Assembly (NCBI RefSeq): GCF_030679875.1
Contig: NZ_JAUXSP010000019.1
Coordinates: 248,001 to 312,000, forward strand
Length of the DNA: 64,000 nucleotides
DNA from: Phenylobacterium sp.
GTDB lineage: Bacteria; Pseudomonadota; Alphaproteobacteria; Caulobacterales; Caulobacteraceae
Reading direction: 5' to 3'
In this document: piece by piece, positions 46,080 through 54,470 of the stretch
Layout: each line of letters opens with the position of its first letter
Position numbering within the stretch: the first letter of the stretch is position 1
Translations under genes and position numbers: made by a program
Notes under the pieces: model-generated
Databases searched by the model: none
Told to the model about the DNA's origin: nothing
The model's input: only the letters and a program-made list of their open reading frames with translations

Positions 46080-46310
46080 ATGCAGACCCAGAACCCATTT
46101 CTCGACGAAATCGCCAAGCTGACCACCGCCGCCATGGGCATGGCCCAGGCCGCCAGCGAAGAGGCCAGGTCCGCCTTTCGGGCCCAGGCTGATCGGGCGG
46201 CGGCCGAACTGGACCTGATCCGACGCGAGGAATTCGAGGCCCTGAAGGCCGAGGTGGCGGGCCTGAGAGCGGAAATCCAGACCCTTCGCGGACAGGCCGC
46301 CGAGGACTGA
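46080..46310 (+). CDS. ubiK: Ubiquinone biosynthesis accessory factor UbiK
   Basis: A 76-residue BMFP-type protein. The N-terminal amphipathic helix (NPFLDEIAKLTTAAMGMAQA) is followed by a coiled coil (REEFEALKAEVAGLRAEIQT), exactly the UbiK layout. UbiK binds membranes and the ubiquinone-synthesis complex. It stands between divergent lgt and the YbjN-like gene. Ubiquinone is the electron donor for the bc1 complex encoded at 32.7-35.5 kb. Confidence 0.88.
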   Translation: MQTQNPFLDEIAKLTTAAMGMAQAASEEARSAFRAQADRAAAELDLIRREEFEALKAEVAGLRAEIQTLRGQAAED

Positions 46311-46456
46311 GCCCCGCGTTCACGAATACGCGAAGGGGCTCGCGCACCGGAAGAACCCGGTGACGGGGCCCCTGCAAAGCAGATTAGTTTCACGACTGCC
46401 GGTGAGTCGGTCGGGCCACGCGCCTGATCCGCCGCAGCGAAAGGACCCTGGGTTCC

Positions 46457-46960
46457 ATGGATATGCCCCAGCCTGACGAAGACGTCGTCCTCGGCCTCGA
46501 TCCCCTGGACGTCGTCGAACACGTGCTCACGGCCGAGAATCTGGAGTTCGACCGCACTGAGGACGGCGACCTGGCCTTCACCCTGGCCGGTGAGTGGAAG
46601 GACTATGAGCTCTGGTTCGCCTGGCGGCCGGAAGCTGACTGTCTGCAGCTCTGCCTTTCGCTGGGCCACACGATCGATGCGGCGGCGCGGCCTGCGGCCC
46701 ATGAGTTGGTGGGCCTGGTCAACCAGCGTCTGTGGCTTGGCCACTTCGAGCTATGGGACGATGGCGAGATCGTCTTCCGTCACGCCATGGCCCTGACCAG
46801 CGCCGAGCGGCCCAGCCTGTCCCAGGCCGCCGCCATGATCGACATTGCGGTGGAAGGCGCCGACCGGTTCTTCCCTGCCTTCGACTTCATGGTCCGCGGC
46901 GCCAAGACACCCGCCGAGGCCATGGCCGCCTGCATGTTCGAGACGGTCGGCGAGGCCTGA
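46457..46960 (+). CDS. YbjN domain protein
   Basis: A 167-residue cytoplasmic protein of the YbjN/DUF1790 group. It begins with an acidic segment (DMPQPDEDVVLGLDPLDVVE). The core is WKDYELWFAWRPEADCLQLC, then RPAAHELVGLVNQRLWLGHF and ELWDDGEIVFRHAMALTSAE, typical of the family. YbjN homologues affect stress and surface traits, but the mechanism is unknown. It lies between ubiK and proC. Confidence 0.86.
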   Translation: MDMPQPDEDVVLGLDPLDVVEHVLTAENLEFDRTEDGDLAFTLAGEWKDYELWFAWRPEADCLQLCLSLGHTIDAAARPAAHELVGLVNQRLWLGHFELWDDGEIVFRHAMALTSAERPSLSQAAAMIDIAVEGADRFFPAFDFMVRGAKTPAEAMAACMFETVGEA

Positions 46961-47022
46961 GGCCGCGCGCCGGCCCTCGCCCCGGGGCTTGGATTCGATG
47001 CGTCAGGCGGTATCGTCTGGTC

Positions 47023-47101
47023 TTTGAATCATGACCTAGATTCAAAAGGTTGAGCGCGTTTCGACCGCGAGACCGGGTTCCACTTTTACGGAACGCGCTC
47101 T
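47023..47101. repeat. Interspersed two-arm repeat upstream of proC
   Basis: One arm is TTTGAATC (47023-47030) with GATTCAAA (47039-47046). The second arm is GAGCGCGTT (47052-47060) with AACGCGCTC (47092-47100), enclosing a GGGTTCCACTTTTACGG core. From memory it resembles an element scattered through alphaproteobacterial genomes. It contains two CcrM GANTC sites and lies in the 175 bp gap before proC. Confidence 0.7.
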
Positions 47102-47135
47102 AGAACCTTCGCTCCAAGAGGCGGAGGAGGATCCC

Positions 47136-47930
47136 ATGGGGCCGTTACTGATGCTGGGCGCTGGCCGCATGGGCGGCGCGCTGATCTCGGGCTGGCGACT
47201 CGCCGGTTTCATGATCCCTCAGGACCTGATGATCCGCGACCCGCACCCCGGCGACGAGGCCCGGCTGGCGATTGCCCAGGGCGCCCTCCATGATCCCGAC
47301 GCCCAGACCATGGGCCGGGCCGCCATTGTCCTGCTGGCCACAAAGCCCCAGCTCTGGCGCGAGGCCGCCGCGGAGGTGAACGCAGCCCTGTCGCCGGACG
47401 CCGTCATCGTCTCCATCGCCGCCGGTGTGTCGTCCGCAGATATCTCCCGCGCCTTTGGCGGCCGGCCGGTGGCCCGTATCATGCCGACCACGGCGGCGGC
47501 GATCGGCCAGGGCACGGCCAGTCTCTACGCCGCCGATCCCAGGGCGGCGGAGATCGCCCGCAGGCTGTTCAGCGCCGTGGGCGCGGTGGTGGAATTGGAG
47601 GACGAATCTCTGATGCACGCGGCCACCGCGGTTTCAGGCTCGGCTCCGGCCTATCTCTACGCCTTTGTCGAGGCCCTGGAGGCCGCAGGCGCCGGGGCGG
47701 GTCTGTCGCCAGACGCGGCCCGCACCCTGGCGCGGGCGACCATCAGCGGCGCGGCGGCCCTGCTGGCGCAGAGCGGGGCTGAGCCGGCCGAGCTTCGCCA
47801 ACAGGTGACGTCGCCCGGGGGGACAACCCAGGCGGCCCTGGAGGTCCTGATGGGTCCCGATGGTCTGGGTCAGCTGCTGGCGCGGGCGGTGGATGCGGCC
47901 GCCGATCGCTCCCGCGTCCTGGGCGCCTGA
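47136..47930 (+). CDS. proC: Pyrroline-5-carboxylate reductase
   Basis: Last step of proline synthesis, reducing P5C with NAD(P)H. The 264 residues have the Rossmann motif LMLGAGRMGGALISGW, LLATKPQLWREAAAEV, VSIAAGVSSADISRAF, RIMPTTAAAIGQGTASLYA and the C-terminal TAVSGSAPAYLYAFVEALEA with LRQQVTSPGGTTQAALEVL. It has a strong GGAGGAGG binding site. It converges on exoD with a 22 bp gap. Confidence 0.95.
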   Translation: MGPLLMLGAGRMGGALISGWRLAGFMIPQDLMIRDPHPGDEARLAIAQGALHDPDAQTMGRAAIVLLATKPQLWREAAAEVNAALSPDAVIVSIAAGVSSADISRAFGGRPVARIMPTTAAAIGQGTASLYAADPRAAEIARRLFSAVGAVVELEDESLMHAATAVSGSAPAYLYAFVEALEAAGAGAGLSPDAARTLARATISGAAALLAQSGAEPAELRQQVTSPGGTTQAALEVLMGPDGLGQLLARAVDAAADRSRVLGA

Positions 47931-47952
47931 GCCGCGCGTCGGATCGAGGCGT

Positions 47953-48633
47953 TCAGAGCAGGTTGATCAGGCTCTCAAACGAATCTCCCAGGGCGCCGAC
48001 AAAGGTCACCGCCGCCAGGATCAGGGCGTTCCAGATCAGGGCCAGGATGATCACGCTGAGGGCCGCGGCCACGGCGCCCACCAGGCCTGCTACCCCGTCA
48101 CGCTCCAGCAGGCCGAAGCCGAAGGCGGCGATGGCGAAGGAAGGCAGCATGTTGCCAAAGGGGATGGGCAGAAAAACGATCACGGCCAGCATCAGGCAGA
48201 CCGCCCCGATGAACCGGTCGGCCACGCGTCCGTACAGAACCCGCCAACGGGGCCGCAGGTGGCGCTCCAGGCGCTGAAGATGGGGCGCCAGGCGCACGGC
48301 CATGGTCTGAAATTCGGCCCGCTGCATCGAACGGTTCATCAGCGCCTTGGGCAGCCAGAGCGTCGGTCGGCCGATCATCAGCTGAAAGGCGATGAAGATC
48401 AGCGGGGCGCCCAGAATGGCGGAAACCCCGGGGGGCATGGGCAGGGCCAGCGGCGCGGCGAACACCGCCAGCAGGGCGCCGAACGCCCGGTCTCCGAACG
48501 CGTCGAGCACGTCGGCGACCGTCACCTTGGGGTGCGACCGCTCGGCGAGACCGGCGAGAATGTCGGAGAATCGGTGGACGTCGTCGACCACGGTCGGACC
48601 TGCGGGCTGGAAGGTTTCGGCTGTGGCGTTCAA
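47953..48633 (-). CDS. ExoD-family exopolysaccharide synthesis membrane protein
   Basis: A protein of about 226 residues with four to five membrane segments. RFSDILAGLAERSHPKVTVA with DVLDAFGDRAFGALLAVF, LPMPPGVSAILGAPLIFIAF and IFLPIPFGNMLPSF-like VFLPIPFGNMLPSFAIAAFG are typical of ExoD. No good ATG precedes the domain. I set a TTG at 48633; an ATG at 48675 with AGGA just upstream would add 14 residues. The role of ExoD is unclear, but it is linked to exopolysaccharide and alkali tolerance in rhizobia. Confidence 0.82.
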   Translation of the reverse strand: MNATAETFQPAGPTVVDDVHRFSDILAGLAERSHPKVTVADVLDAFGDRAFGALLAVFAAPLALPMPPGVSAILGAPLIFIAFQLMIGRPTLWLPKALMNRSMQRAEFQTMAVRLAPHLQRLERHLRPRWRVLYGRVADRFIGAVCLMLAVIVFLPIPFGNMLPSFAIAAFGFGLLERDGVAGLVGAVAAALSVIILALIWNALILAAVTFVGALGDSFESLINLL

Positions 48634-48733
48634 ATGGACGTGCGCGGGGCAAAATGCACCCCCCCAATGCGACATCCTGGACGAAATAGCGGCCTTGTGG
48701 CCCAAGGCCCACGGAGAGCTCTTGCGCGTGGGC

Positions 48734-49417
48734 TCAGGCTGCGGCGTGCTGACCCAGAACCACGCCCACCAGCACGGCGGCATAGTGGACGCCTGCGCCC
48801 CCAATCACATGGCCATGCCAGATAGCCCGGCGGAAGGGGAGGCGGTGCATCATGTAGAAGATGACGCCAAGGCTGTAGACCGCCCCGCCGATGGCCAGCA
48901 GCAACATGGCCGTCGCTGGCAAGGCCGCCATCAGGGGCTGCAAGGCCACCACCACCGCCCAGCCCAGGGCCAGATAGATGCCCACCCACAGTTTGCGGTC
49001 CAGGCCGTTCAGGAACAGCTTGCCGGCCACGCCCAGGGCCGCGACGCCCCAGATCACGGCGGTCATGGCGACAGCCCAGGCGCCGCTCAGTCCCGCCACG
49101 GTGAAGGGGGTATAGGAGCCGGCGATCATGATGAAGATGCCCGCATGGTCGAGGCGCCGGAGCAGGGGGCGGTGCCGGGCTGGGGCGAAGTTGTAGGCGG
49201 TGGAGCAGGCCAGCATGAGCAGCAGGCCAGCCGAATAGATGCCTACCGCCGTCGTCAGCAGGGGCGATCCCCGCCAGACCGACAGGCCGATCAGGACGCT
49301 CCCGCCGATCAGGGCCGCCGTCAGCCCGATCACGTGGACGCAGAGGTCCGCGCACTTGGCCGAGGGGGTCGGATAGTGACGGGGTGGCTTGGACGTCTGG
49401 ACAGGTACGGTGTTCAT
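48734..49417 (-). CDS. Hemolysin III / PAQR-type membrane protein
   Basis: A 227-residue protein with seven transmembrane segments of the HlyIII/TrhA family. It has DLCVHVIGLTAALIGGSVLI, LLMLACSTAYNFAP, RLDHAGIFIMIAGSYTPFTV and IWHGHVIGGAGVHYAAV with an H-x3-H-like end. In the canonical PAQR first metal motif (S-x-x-Y-H) the histidine is Asn here (STAYN). So the zinc site may be incomplete or belong to a variant subgroup. The name hemolysin is historical. Confidence 0.87.
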   Translation of the reverse strand: MNTVPVQTSKPPRHYPTPSAKCADLCVHVIGLTAALIGGSVLIGLSVWRGSPLLTTAVGIYSAGLLLMLACSTAYNFAPARHRPLLRRLDHAGIFIMIAGSYTPFTVAGLSGAWAVAMTAVIWGVAALGVAGKLFLNGLDRKLWVGIYLALGWAVVVALQPLMAALPATAMLLLAIGGAVYSLGVIFYMMHRLPFRRAIWHGHVIGGAGVHYAAVLVGVVLGQHAAA

Positions 49418-49499
49418 CTCAATGCGCCCCTTGTACCCTTCCGCAACTCGGGGCGCCTAGGGCCTCTGGTCGGTTTGTCGCCGATGCGGCCCCGGCGCC

Positions 49500-50795
49500 T
49501 CAGTTGACGCCCGCGACCGCCAGGATGGCGAGCAGGCCGACCGTCATGCCCCGCAGGCTCTCCACGGGCTCGACGTCGATCCACTCGTCCAGGGCGTGCG
49601 CCCGGCCGCCGGTCCCACCAGCCCCCATGGTGATGGCTGGGATTCCCAGGCTCATGGGGATGTTGGAGTCGGTGGAGGAGGCCGACAACTTCGGCTCAAA
49701 CCCCTGAAGCCGGTTGGCCGCCATCACGCTGCGCACCAGCAGGCTCTCGGGATCGGTTCCTCCTGCGGGCCGGTCGCCGATGACCAGGGGCTCCACGGTG
49801 ATCTCGCCCTCGGAGACCGAGCGGGCCGAGTTTTCCGCCGCGACCGCCTCATTGAAGACGGCCAGCAGCTGGGCTTCCAGGCGGGCGAGCGCCTCGGGGC
49901 TCTCTGAGCGCATGTCGTACTCGGTATAGACCTCGGCCGGGATCGAGTTCACCGATACGCCGCCACCGGTGACGCTGGCGGAATAGGTGGTGCGCGGGGT
50001 CTGCGGGACCTCAATCTCATAGAGCCCCACCGTCGCCCGGGCCATGGCGGCCATGGGATTGACCAGGCCGAAGGCGCCATAGGAATGGCCGCCAGGTCCG
50101 CGGAAGAATGTCCTGTAGCGCTTGGATCCCACAGCCCCGGTCACCACCCGCGAAGGATCAGACCCGTCAAACGAGAAGAAGGCCTCGACCCGGTCCTTGT
50201 AGGCGCCCTGGGTGAACAGGTGGCGCACCCCGCGCAGGTCGCCGGGCCCCTCCTCGCCGACGGTGCCGACGAACAGGATGTCCTTTTCCGTGACGATCCT
50301 GGCGGCATCCATCGCCCGGATATAGGCCAGCAGCGTCGCCAGGGAGCGCGTGTCGTCGCCGACGCCGGGCGCCATGAGCCGTGTACCCTCCCGACGGACG
50401 GTCACGTCCGTATCCGCGGGGAAGACGGTGTCCAGATGGGCCGAGACCACCAGGACCGGGCCGCCCGGGGCGCCCGAACCCCGCCGCAGCCCCATAACAT
50501 TGCCTTCATCGTCGGTGGTCGTCTCCGTCAGGCCGTGCGCCGAGAGCATGGCCAGATAGGCCTTGGCCCGTTCAGCCTCCTGGAAGGGCGGAGCGGGGAT
50601 CTCGGTCAGGGTGATGATGTCGGCCACGGTGCGCTCAAAGTCCTTGGCGAGATAAGCCTTGGCCTCAGCGAAGGCCGCCGAGGCGGCGATGGCGGGAACC
50701 GGTGTCTCCTGCGCCTGCGCCGCCCCGCCCAGGCTGAGAAAACAGGCCGCCGAAAGACCGGCGAGGGCGGGCGCGAGACGGTCTCGAAGGGTCAT
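49500..50795 (-). CDS. M20-family metallopeptidase, exported
   Basis: A 431-residue M20/M25/M40 peptidase with a signal peptide (about 1-29, ending AAQAQE). The metal ligands and catalytic residues are visible: SAHLDTVFPADTD, PGVGDDTRSLATLLAYI, VGTVGEEGPGDLRGVRHLF, SFDGSDPS and a final GGRAHALDEWIDVE. The dimerisation domain includes GPGGHSYGAFGLVNPM. It is likely a periplasmic di- or tripeptidase or aminopeptidase. It is divergent from the AGCS symporter gene, which could import amino acids released by peptidases. Confidence 0.91.
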   Translation of the reverse strand: MTLRDRLAPALAGLSAACFLSLGGAAQAQETPVPAIAASAAFAEAKAYLAKDFERTVADIITLTEIPAPPFQEAERAKAYLAMLSAHGLTETTTDDEGNVMGLRRGSGAPGGPVLVVSAHLDTVFPADTDVTVRREGTRLMAPGVGDDTRSLATLLAYIRAMDAARIVTEKDILFVGTVGEEGPGDLRGVRHLFTQGAYKDRVEAFFSFDGSDPSRVVTGAVGSKRYRTFFRGPGGHSYGAFGLVNPMAAMARATVGLYEIEVPQTPRTTYSASVTGGGVSVNSIPAEVYTEYDMRSESPEALARLEAQLLAVFNEAVAAENSARSVSEGEITVEPLVIGDRPAGGTDPESLLVRSVMAANRLQGFEPKLSASSTDSNIPMSLGIPAITMGAGGTGGRAHALDEWIDVEPVESLRGMTVGLLAILAVAGVN

Positions 50796-50985
50796 CCGTG
50801 GGGTCTCTCTTGTGGCTTATGGCTGCGACGCAGGCGCCATGATGCGCTGAACGCTCCTGCAGCGCACAGGTCTTTCGTTGCTGGTGGGGCCCCAGGCTCC
50901 ATGATGCGTGGCCCCTGGTCAAATCCGCGCCAGGAGAGCTAGGTTCGCGACTTCGCGCGACGGGCGCCTGTCTAGGGGGACATTC

Positions 50986-52476
50986 ATGCCGGAAGAGACC
51001 AGCGCCGTAGAGGCCTTCTACGCTCAGGTGACCAATGTCAGCGACTTCATCTGGGGGGGCTCCTGGAACGGGGTTGCGGTTCTGCCCTTCCCGCCGATGG
51101 TCATCGCCCTGTTTGGGGTCGGCCTATGGATGATGTTCGGTCTGCGCTTCTACCCCATCACTCACCTGGGCAAGGCCTTCGTCGGCCTGTTCAAGAGTGA
51201 GAAGGACGCCGACGCCTCCGGTGATGGAAAGAAGGGCGAGATCTCTCCCTTCGCCGCTCTGTCCACCGCCCTGTCGGGGCAGGTCGGCACCGGCAACCTG
51301 GCGGGCGTGGCTACGGCCATCACCCTGGGAGGGCCAGGCGCCCTCTTTTGGATGTGGGTCACCGCGCTGATCGGCATGGCCTTGGCCTTCGCCGAGGGCG
51401 CGCTGGCCATCCGCTATCGCGAACAGGGGCCCAATGGCGACTACCGTGGCGGCCCCATGACCTATATCCGCCTCGGTCTTGGCAAGAAGTGGGGCTGGCT
51501 GGCGGGGCTGTTCTGCGTCGGCACCCTGTTTTCCTCGGTCACCACCGGCAACATGATCCAGGCCAATTCGGTGGCCGACTCGATCCACGCGATCACCGGC
51601 GCGCCAGAGTGGGTGGCGGGGCTGGTTGTCGCCGCCGCGGTGTTCGCCGTGATTATCGGCGGTATCAAGTCCATCGGCTCCATCGCCGAGAAGGTCGTGC
51701 CGACCATGGCCCTGGCCTATGTGACCATGGCCGTCATCGCCCTGATCCTCAATTTCGAGGATCTGCCCGGCGCCTTCGCGACCATCTTCGAAAGCGCCTT
51801 CACCGGCCATGCGGCGGCCGGCGGCTTTGTCGGCGCTGGCATGATCATGGCCATCCGGGCAGGGGTAGCCCGGGGCCTGTTCTCCAACGAGGCGGGGCAG
51901 GGCTCCACCCCCATCGCCCACGCCGTGGCCCAGACCGAGGATCCAGCCCGCCAGGGCCGGTTCGCCATGATGGGCACCTTCATCGACACCCTGGTGATCT
52001 GTACGGCGACGGGACTTGTCCTTCTGACCGTCCAGGGCGCCTTCCCGGCCACCAACGCCGAAGGCGTCACGGTGATGCAGGAGCATGTGTGGAGCTCCGA
52101 CCTCAACGGTTTCGCCATGACCGAGGCGGCCTATTCAGCGGCCTTCCCCTTGGAGGTATTCGGCTTCGCCATCGGCGGACTGATCGCCTCTGTGGCCCTG
52201 ATCCTGTTCGTCTTCACGACCCTGTTGACCTGGAGCTACTACGGCGAACGGGCGGTCACCCACCTGTTCGGCGAGAAGCTGGCCATCCCGTTCCGCCTGC
52301 TGTGGGTGCTGATGATCTTCATCGGGTCGTTCCAGGAGATCACCTTCGTCTGGCGACTGGGGGATATCTCCAACGCCAGTATGGCCCTGCCCAATCTCGT
52401 GGCCCTGGCCCTGCTGTCTGGGGTGGTGTTCAAGCTCGCCAAGGGTGATCGGAAGGCCGGTCCTGACCACGACTGA
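50986..52476 (+). CDS. Sodium/alanine symporter family protein (AGCS)
   Basis: A 496-residue secondary transporter with about ten transmembrane helices. Family motifs are FAALSTALSGQVGTGNLAGV, ALAIRYREQGPNGDYRGGPM, IRAGVARGLFSNEAGQGSTP and IAHAVAQTEDPARQGRFAMM. The family imports alanine or glycine with Na+ or H+. The start ATG at 50986 has AGGGGG upstream; an earlier in-frame start adds unlikely residues. A terminator follows. It is divergent from the M20 peptidase gene with a 190 bp gap. Confidence 0.93.
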   Translation: MPEETSAVEAFYAQVTNVSDFIWGGSWNGVAVLPFPPMVIALFGVGLWMMFGLRFYPITHLGKAFVGLFKSEKDADASGDGKKGEISPFAALSTALSGQVGTGNLAGVATAITLGGPGALFWMWVTALIGMALAFAEGALAIRYREQGPNGDYRGGPMTYIRLGLGKKWGWLAGLFCVGTLFSSVTTGNMIQANSVADSIHAITGAPEWVAGLVVAAAVFAVIIGGIKSIGSIAEKVVPTMALAYVTMAVIALILNFEDLPGAFATIFESAFTGHAAAGGFVGAGMIMAIRAGVARGLFSNEAGQGSTPIAHAVAQTEDPARQGRFAMMGTFIDTLVICTATGLVLLTVQGAFPATNAEGVTVMQEHVWSSDLNGFAMTEAAYSAAFPLEVFGFAIGGLIASVALILFVFTTLLTWSYYGERAVTHLFGEKLAIPFRLLWVLMIFIGSFQEITFVWRLGDISNASMALPNLVALALLSGVVFKLAKGDRKAGPDHD

Positions 52477-52486
52477 GTCCGCTGTC

Positions 52487-52521
52487 GCGGGATCGGCGCC
52501 AAATTTCGGGGCCGATCCCGC
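52487..52521 (+). terminator. Hairpin terminator after the AGCS symporter gene
   Basis: An 11-bp perfect stem (52487-52497 with 52511-52521) with a 13-base loop is followed by CTTTCGGGTTTTC. It lies 10 bp beyond the stop. Confidence 0.8.
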
Positions 52522-52584
52522 CTTTCGGGTTTTCCTCGCGAGCCACGCCCCTTAGCGTGGCTGGTAACAGAGGTAACAGTCACC

Positions 52585-54432
52585 GTGAGGAATTCCGTCG
52601 TGCAGACCCGTCGTCAGATGCTCTTTGGCGCGGCCGGCGCCCTGGCCTTGGCCGGGACCGCAGGGCGCGCCAACCTGGCCTTCGCCCAGACGCCCGCTCT
52701 GGCAGGAGACCGTCTCGACACCCTGCTGGAGGCCTTCTACCAGCAGGCGCTGGACGATGTGCCCGAGCTTGTCACCCGGCTTGGCCTGGACTCCGGCGCC
52801 CGCGCCGGCGCCAAGGCGCAGTTGAGCCCCGCCTCCGTCGCCGCCCTTCAGTCTGACCGGGCCAAGACCGCCGATCAGCTGGCGCGGATGCAGACCCTGC
52901 CGCGGGCCGAGCTCTCCGGGATGGACGCCATCAACTATGACGCGGTGAAGTTCTCCCTGGAGACTGAGCACGCGGCCAATCGCAGTTTCGTCTATGGCCG
53001 GCGTGGCGCAGGCCAGCCCTATGTCATCTCGCAGCTGTCGGGCGCCTATCAGAGCGTGCCGGACTTCCTGGGATCTCAGCACGTCATCGAGACCAAGGGC
53101 GACGCCGACGCCTATCTTTCCCGCCTTGAGGCCTTCGCCACGGTGATGGACCAGGAGGTCGAGCGGGTGCGTCGCGACGTGGACCTCGGCGTCATCCCGC
53201 CGGACTTCGTCATCGAACGCACCCTGACCCAGATGAGCGGCCTACGCGCCGAACCGGGGCAATCCCCCCTGGTCACATCGGTGGCTGAGCGGGCCGCGGC
53301 CAAGGGGATCGCCGGAGACTATGCCGCCCAGGCCCAGGCCATCTATGCCGACAAGGTGCTGCCGGCCCTGGAGCGCCAGATCGCCCTGATGGGCGAGCTG
53401 GCCCCCCGGGCGGTCCATGACGCCGGCGTCTGGCGGCTGCCCGATGGGGAAGCCTATTACGAGCACGCCCTGCGCGCCTCCACCACCACCACACTGAGCG
53501 CCGAGGAGGTCCATCAGATGGGCCTGGAGCAGGCCCGTCAGCTATCGGCCCGGGCCGATGTCATCCTCAAGGCGGAAGGCTACACCCAGGGGACGGTCGG
53601 CGAGCGGATCGCGGCCCTGTTCAAGGAGCCGAAATATCACTTCCCCGACACCGACGCCGGCAAGGAGGAGCTGATCGAGTCCCTCAACACCATGACCGAG
53701 GCCATGTACAAGCGCCTGCCCGAATATTTCGGGACCCTGCCCAAGGCGCCGGTCGAGGTCCGTCGGGTTCCCAAGTTCATCGAGGCCGGCGCGCCCGGGG
53801 GCTACTACAACCAGCCGACCCTGGACGGCTCCCGGCCGGGCATCTTCTGGATCAACCTGCGGGATTCGGCTGAAAACCCCACCTGGACCCTGCCGACCCT
53901 GACCTATCACGAGGCGGCGCCAGGTCATCACATGCAGCTCGCCCTGCAGCAGGAGGCGGATCTGCCAATGATCCGGCGCGCGACCTTCCTGTCGGCCTAT
54001 GGCGAGGGCTGGGCGCTCTATGCCGCGGAGCTGGCCAAGGAGATGGGGGTCTATGAGGACAACCCGCTCGGCGAGGTCGGCTATCTGCAGGCGGCTCTGT
54101 TCCGCGCCGCCCGTCTGGTGGTCGACACCGGCATTCACGCCAAGCGCTGGAGCCGTGAGCAGGCCATCGAGACCATGTCTTCGATTGACGGCTCTCCGAT
54201 CTCATCTTCGACCACCGAGATTGAGCGTTACGCCGTGTGGCCGGGCCAGGCCTGCAGCTACATGGTGGGCAAGCTCGTCTGGCTGCGGCTGCGGGAAAAG
54301 GCCCGGACGGCCCTGGGCGACCAGTTCGACCTGCGGGCCTTCCATGATGCTGGCCTGCTGTCGGGGGCCGTGCCCCTGACCGTGCTCGAGGCGGTGATCG
54401 ACAACCACATCGCCGCCCGCCGGGCCGCCTGA
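52585..54432 (+). CDS. DUF885 protein (putative metallocarboxypeptidase-like), Tat-exported
   Basis: A 615-residue DUF885 protein. The N-terminus has a twin-arginine signal (TRRQMLFGAAGALALAGTAG). The domain carries the family motif TYHEAAPGHHMQLALQQEAD, an HExxPGHH-type zinc site like M32-type carboxypeptidases, plus LSAYGEGWALYAAELAKEMG and WPGQACSYMVGKLVW. These proteins are presumed peptidases, with few tested. The start is a GTG at 52585; a GTG at 52600 with AGGA 8 bases upstream is equally likely. A palindromic hairpin follows. Confidence 0.88.
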   Translation: MRNSVVQTRRQMLFGAAGALALAGTAGRANLAFAQTPALAGDRLDTLLEAFYQQALDDVPELVTRLGLDSGARAGAKAQLSPASVAALQSDRAKTADQLARMQTLPRAELSGMDAINYDAVKFSLETEHAANRSFVYGRRGAGQPYVISQLSGAYQSVPDFLGSQHVIETKGDADAYLSRLEAFATVMDQEVERVRRDVDLGVIPPDFVIERTLTQMSGLRAEPGQSPLVTSVAERAAAKGIAGDYAAQAQAIYADKVLPALERQIALMGELAPRAVHDAGVWRLPDGEAYYEHALRASTTTTLSAEEVHQMGLEQARQLSARADVILKAEGYTQGTVGERIAALFKEPKYHFPDTDAGKEELIESLNTMTEAMYKRLPEYFGTLPKAPVEVRRVPKFIEAGAPGGYYNQPTLDGSRPGIFWINLRDSAENPTWTLPTLTYHEAAPGHHMQLALQQEADLPMIRRATFLSAYGEGWALYAAELAKEMGVYEDNPLGEVGYLQAALFRAARLVVDTGIHAKRWSREQAIETMSSIDGSPISSSTTEIERYAVWPGQACSYMVGKLVWLRLREKARTALGDQFDLRAFHDAGLLSGAVPLTVLEAVIDNHIAARRAA

Positions 54433-54448
54433 CCTGCGCCGCAATGAA

Positions 54449-54468
54449 CCCTGGGCGATCGCCCAGGG
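54449..54468. terminator. Palindromic hairpin between convergent genes
   Basis: A perfect 20-bp palindrome spans these bases in the 38 bp between the stops of the DUF885 and histidine kinase genes. It probably terminates both, although no T tract follows on either strand. Confidence 0.6.
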
Positions 54469-54470
54469 AT

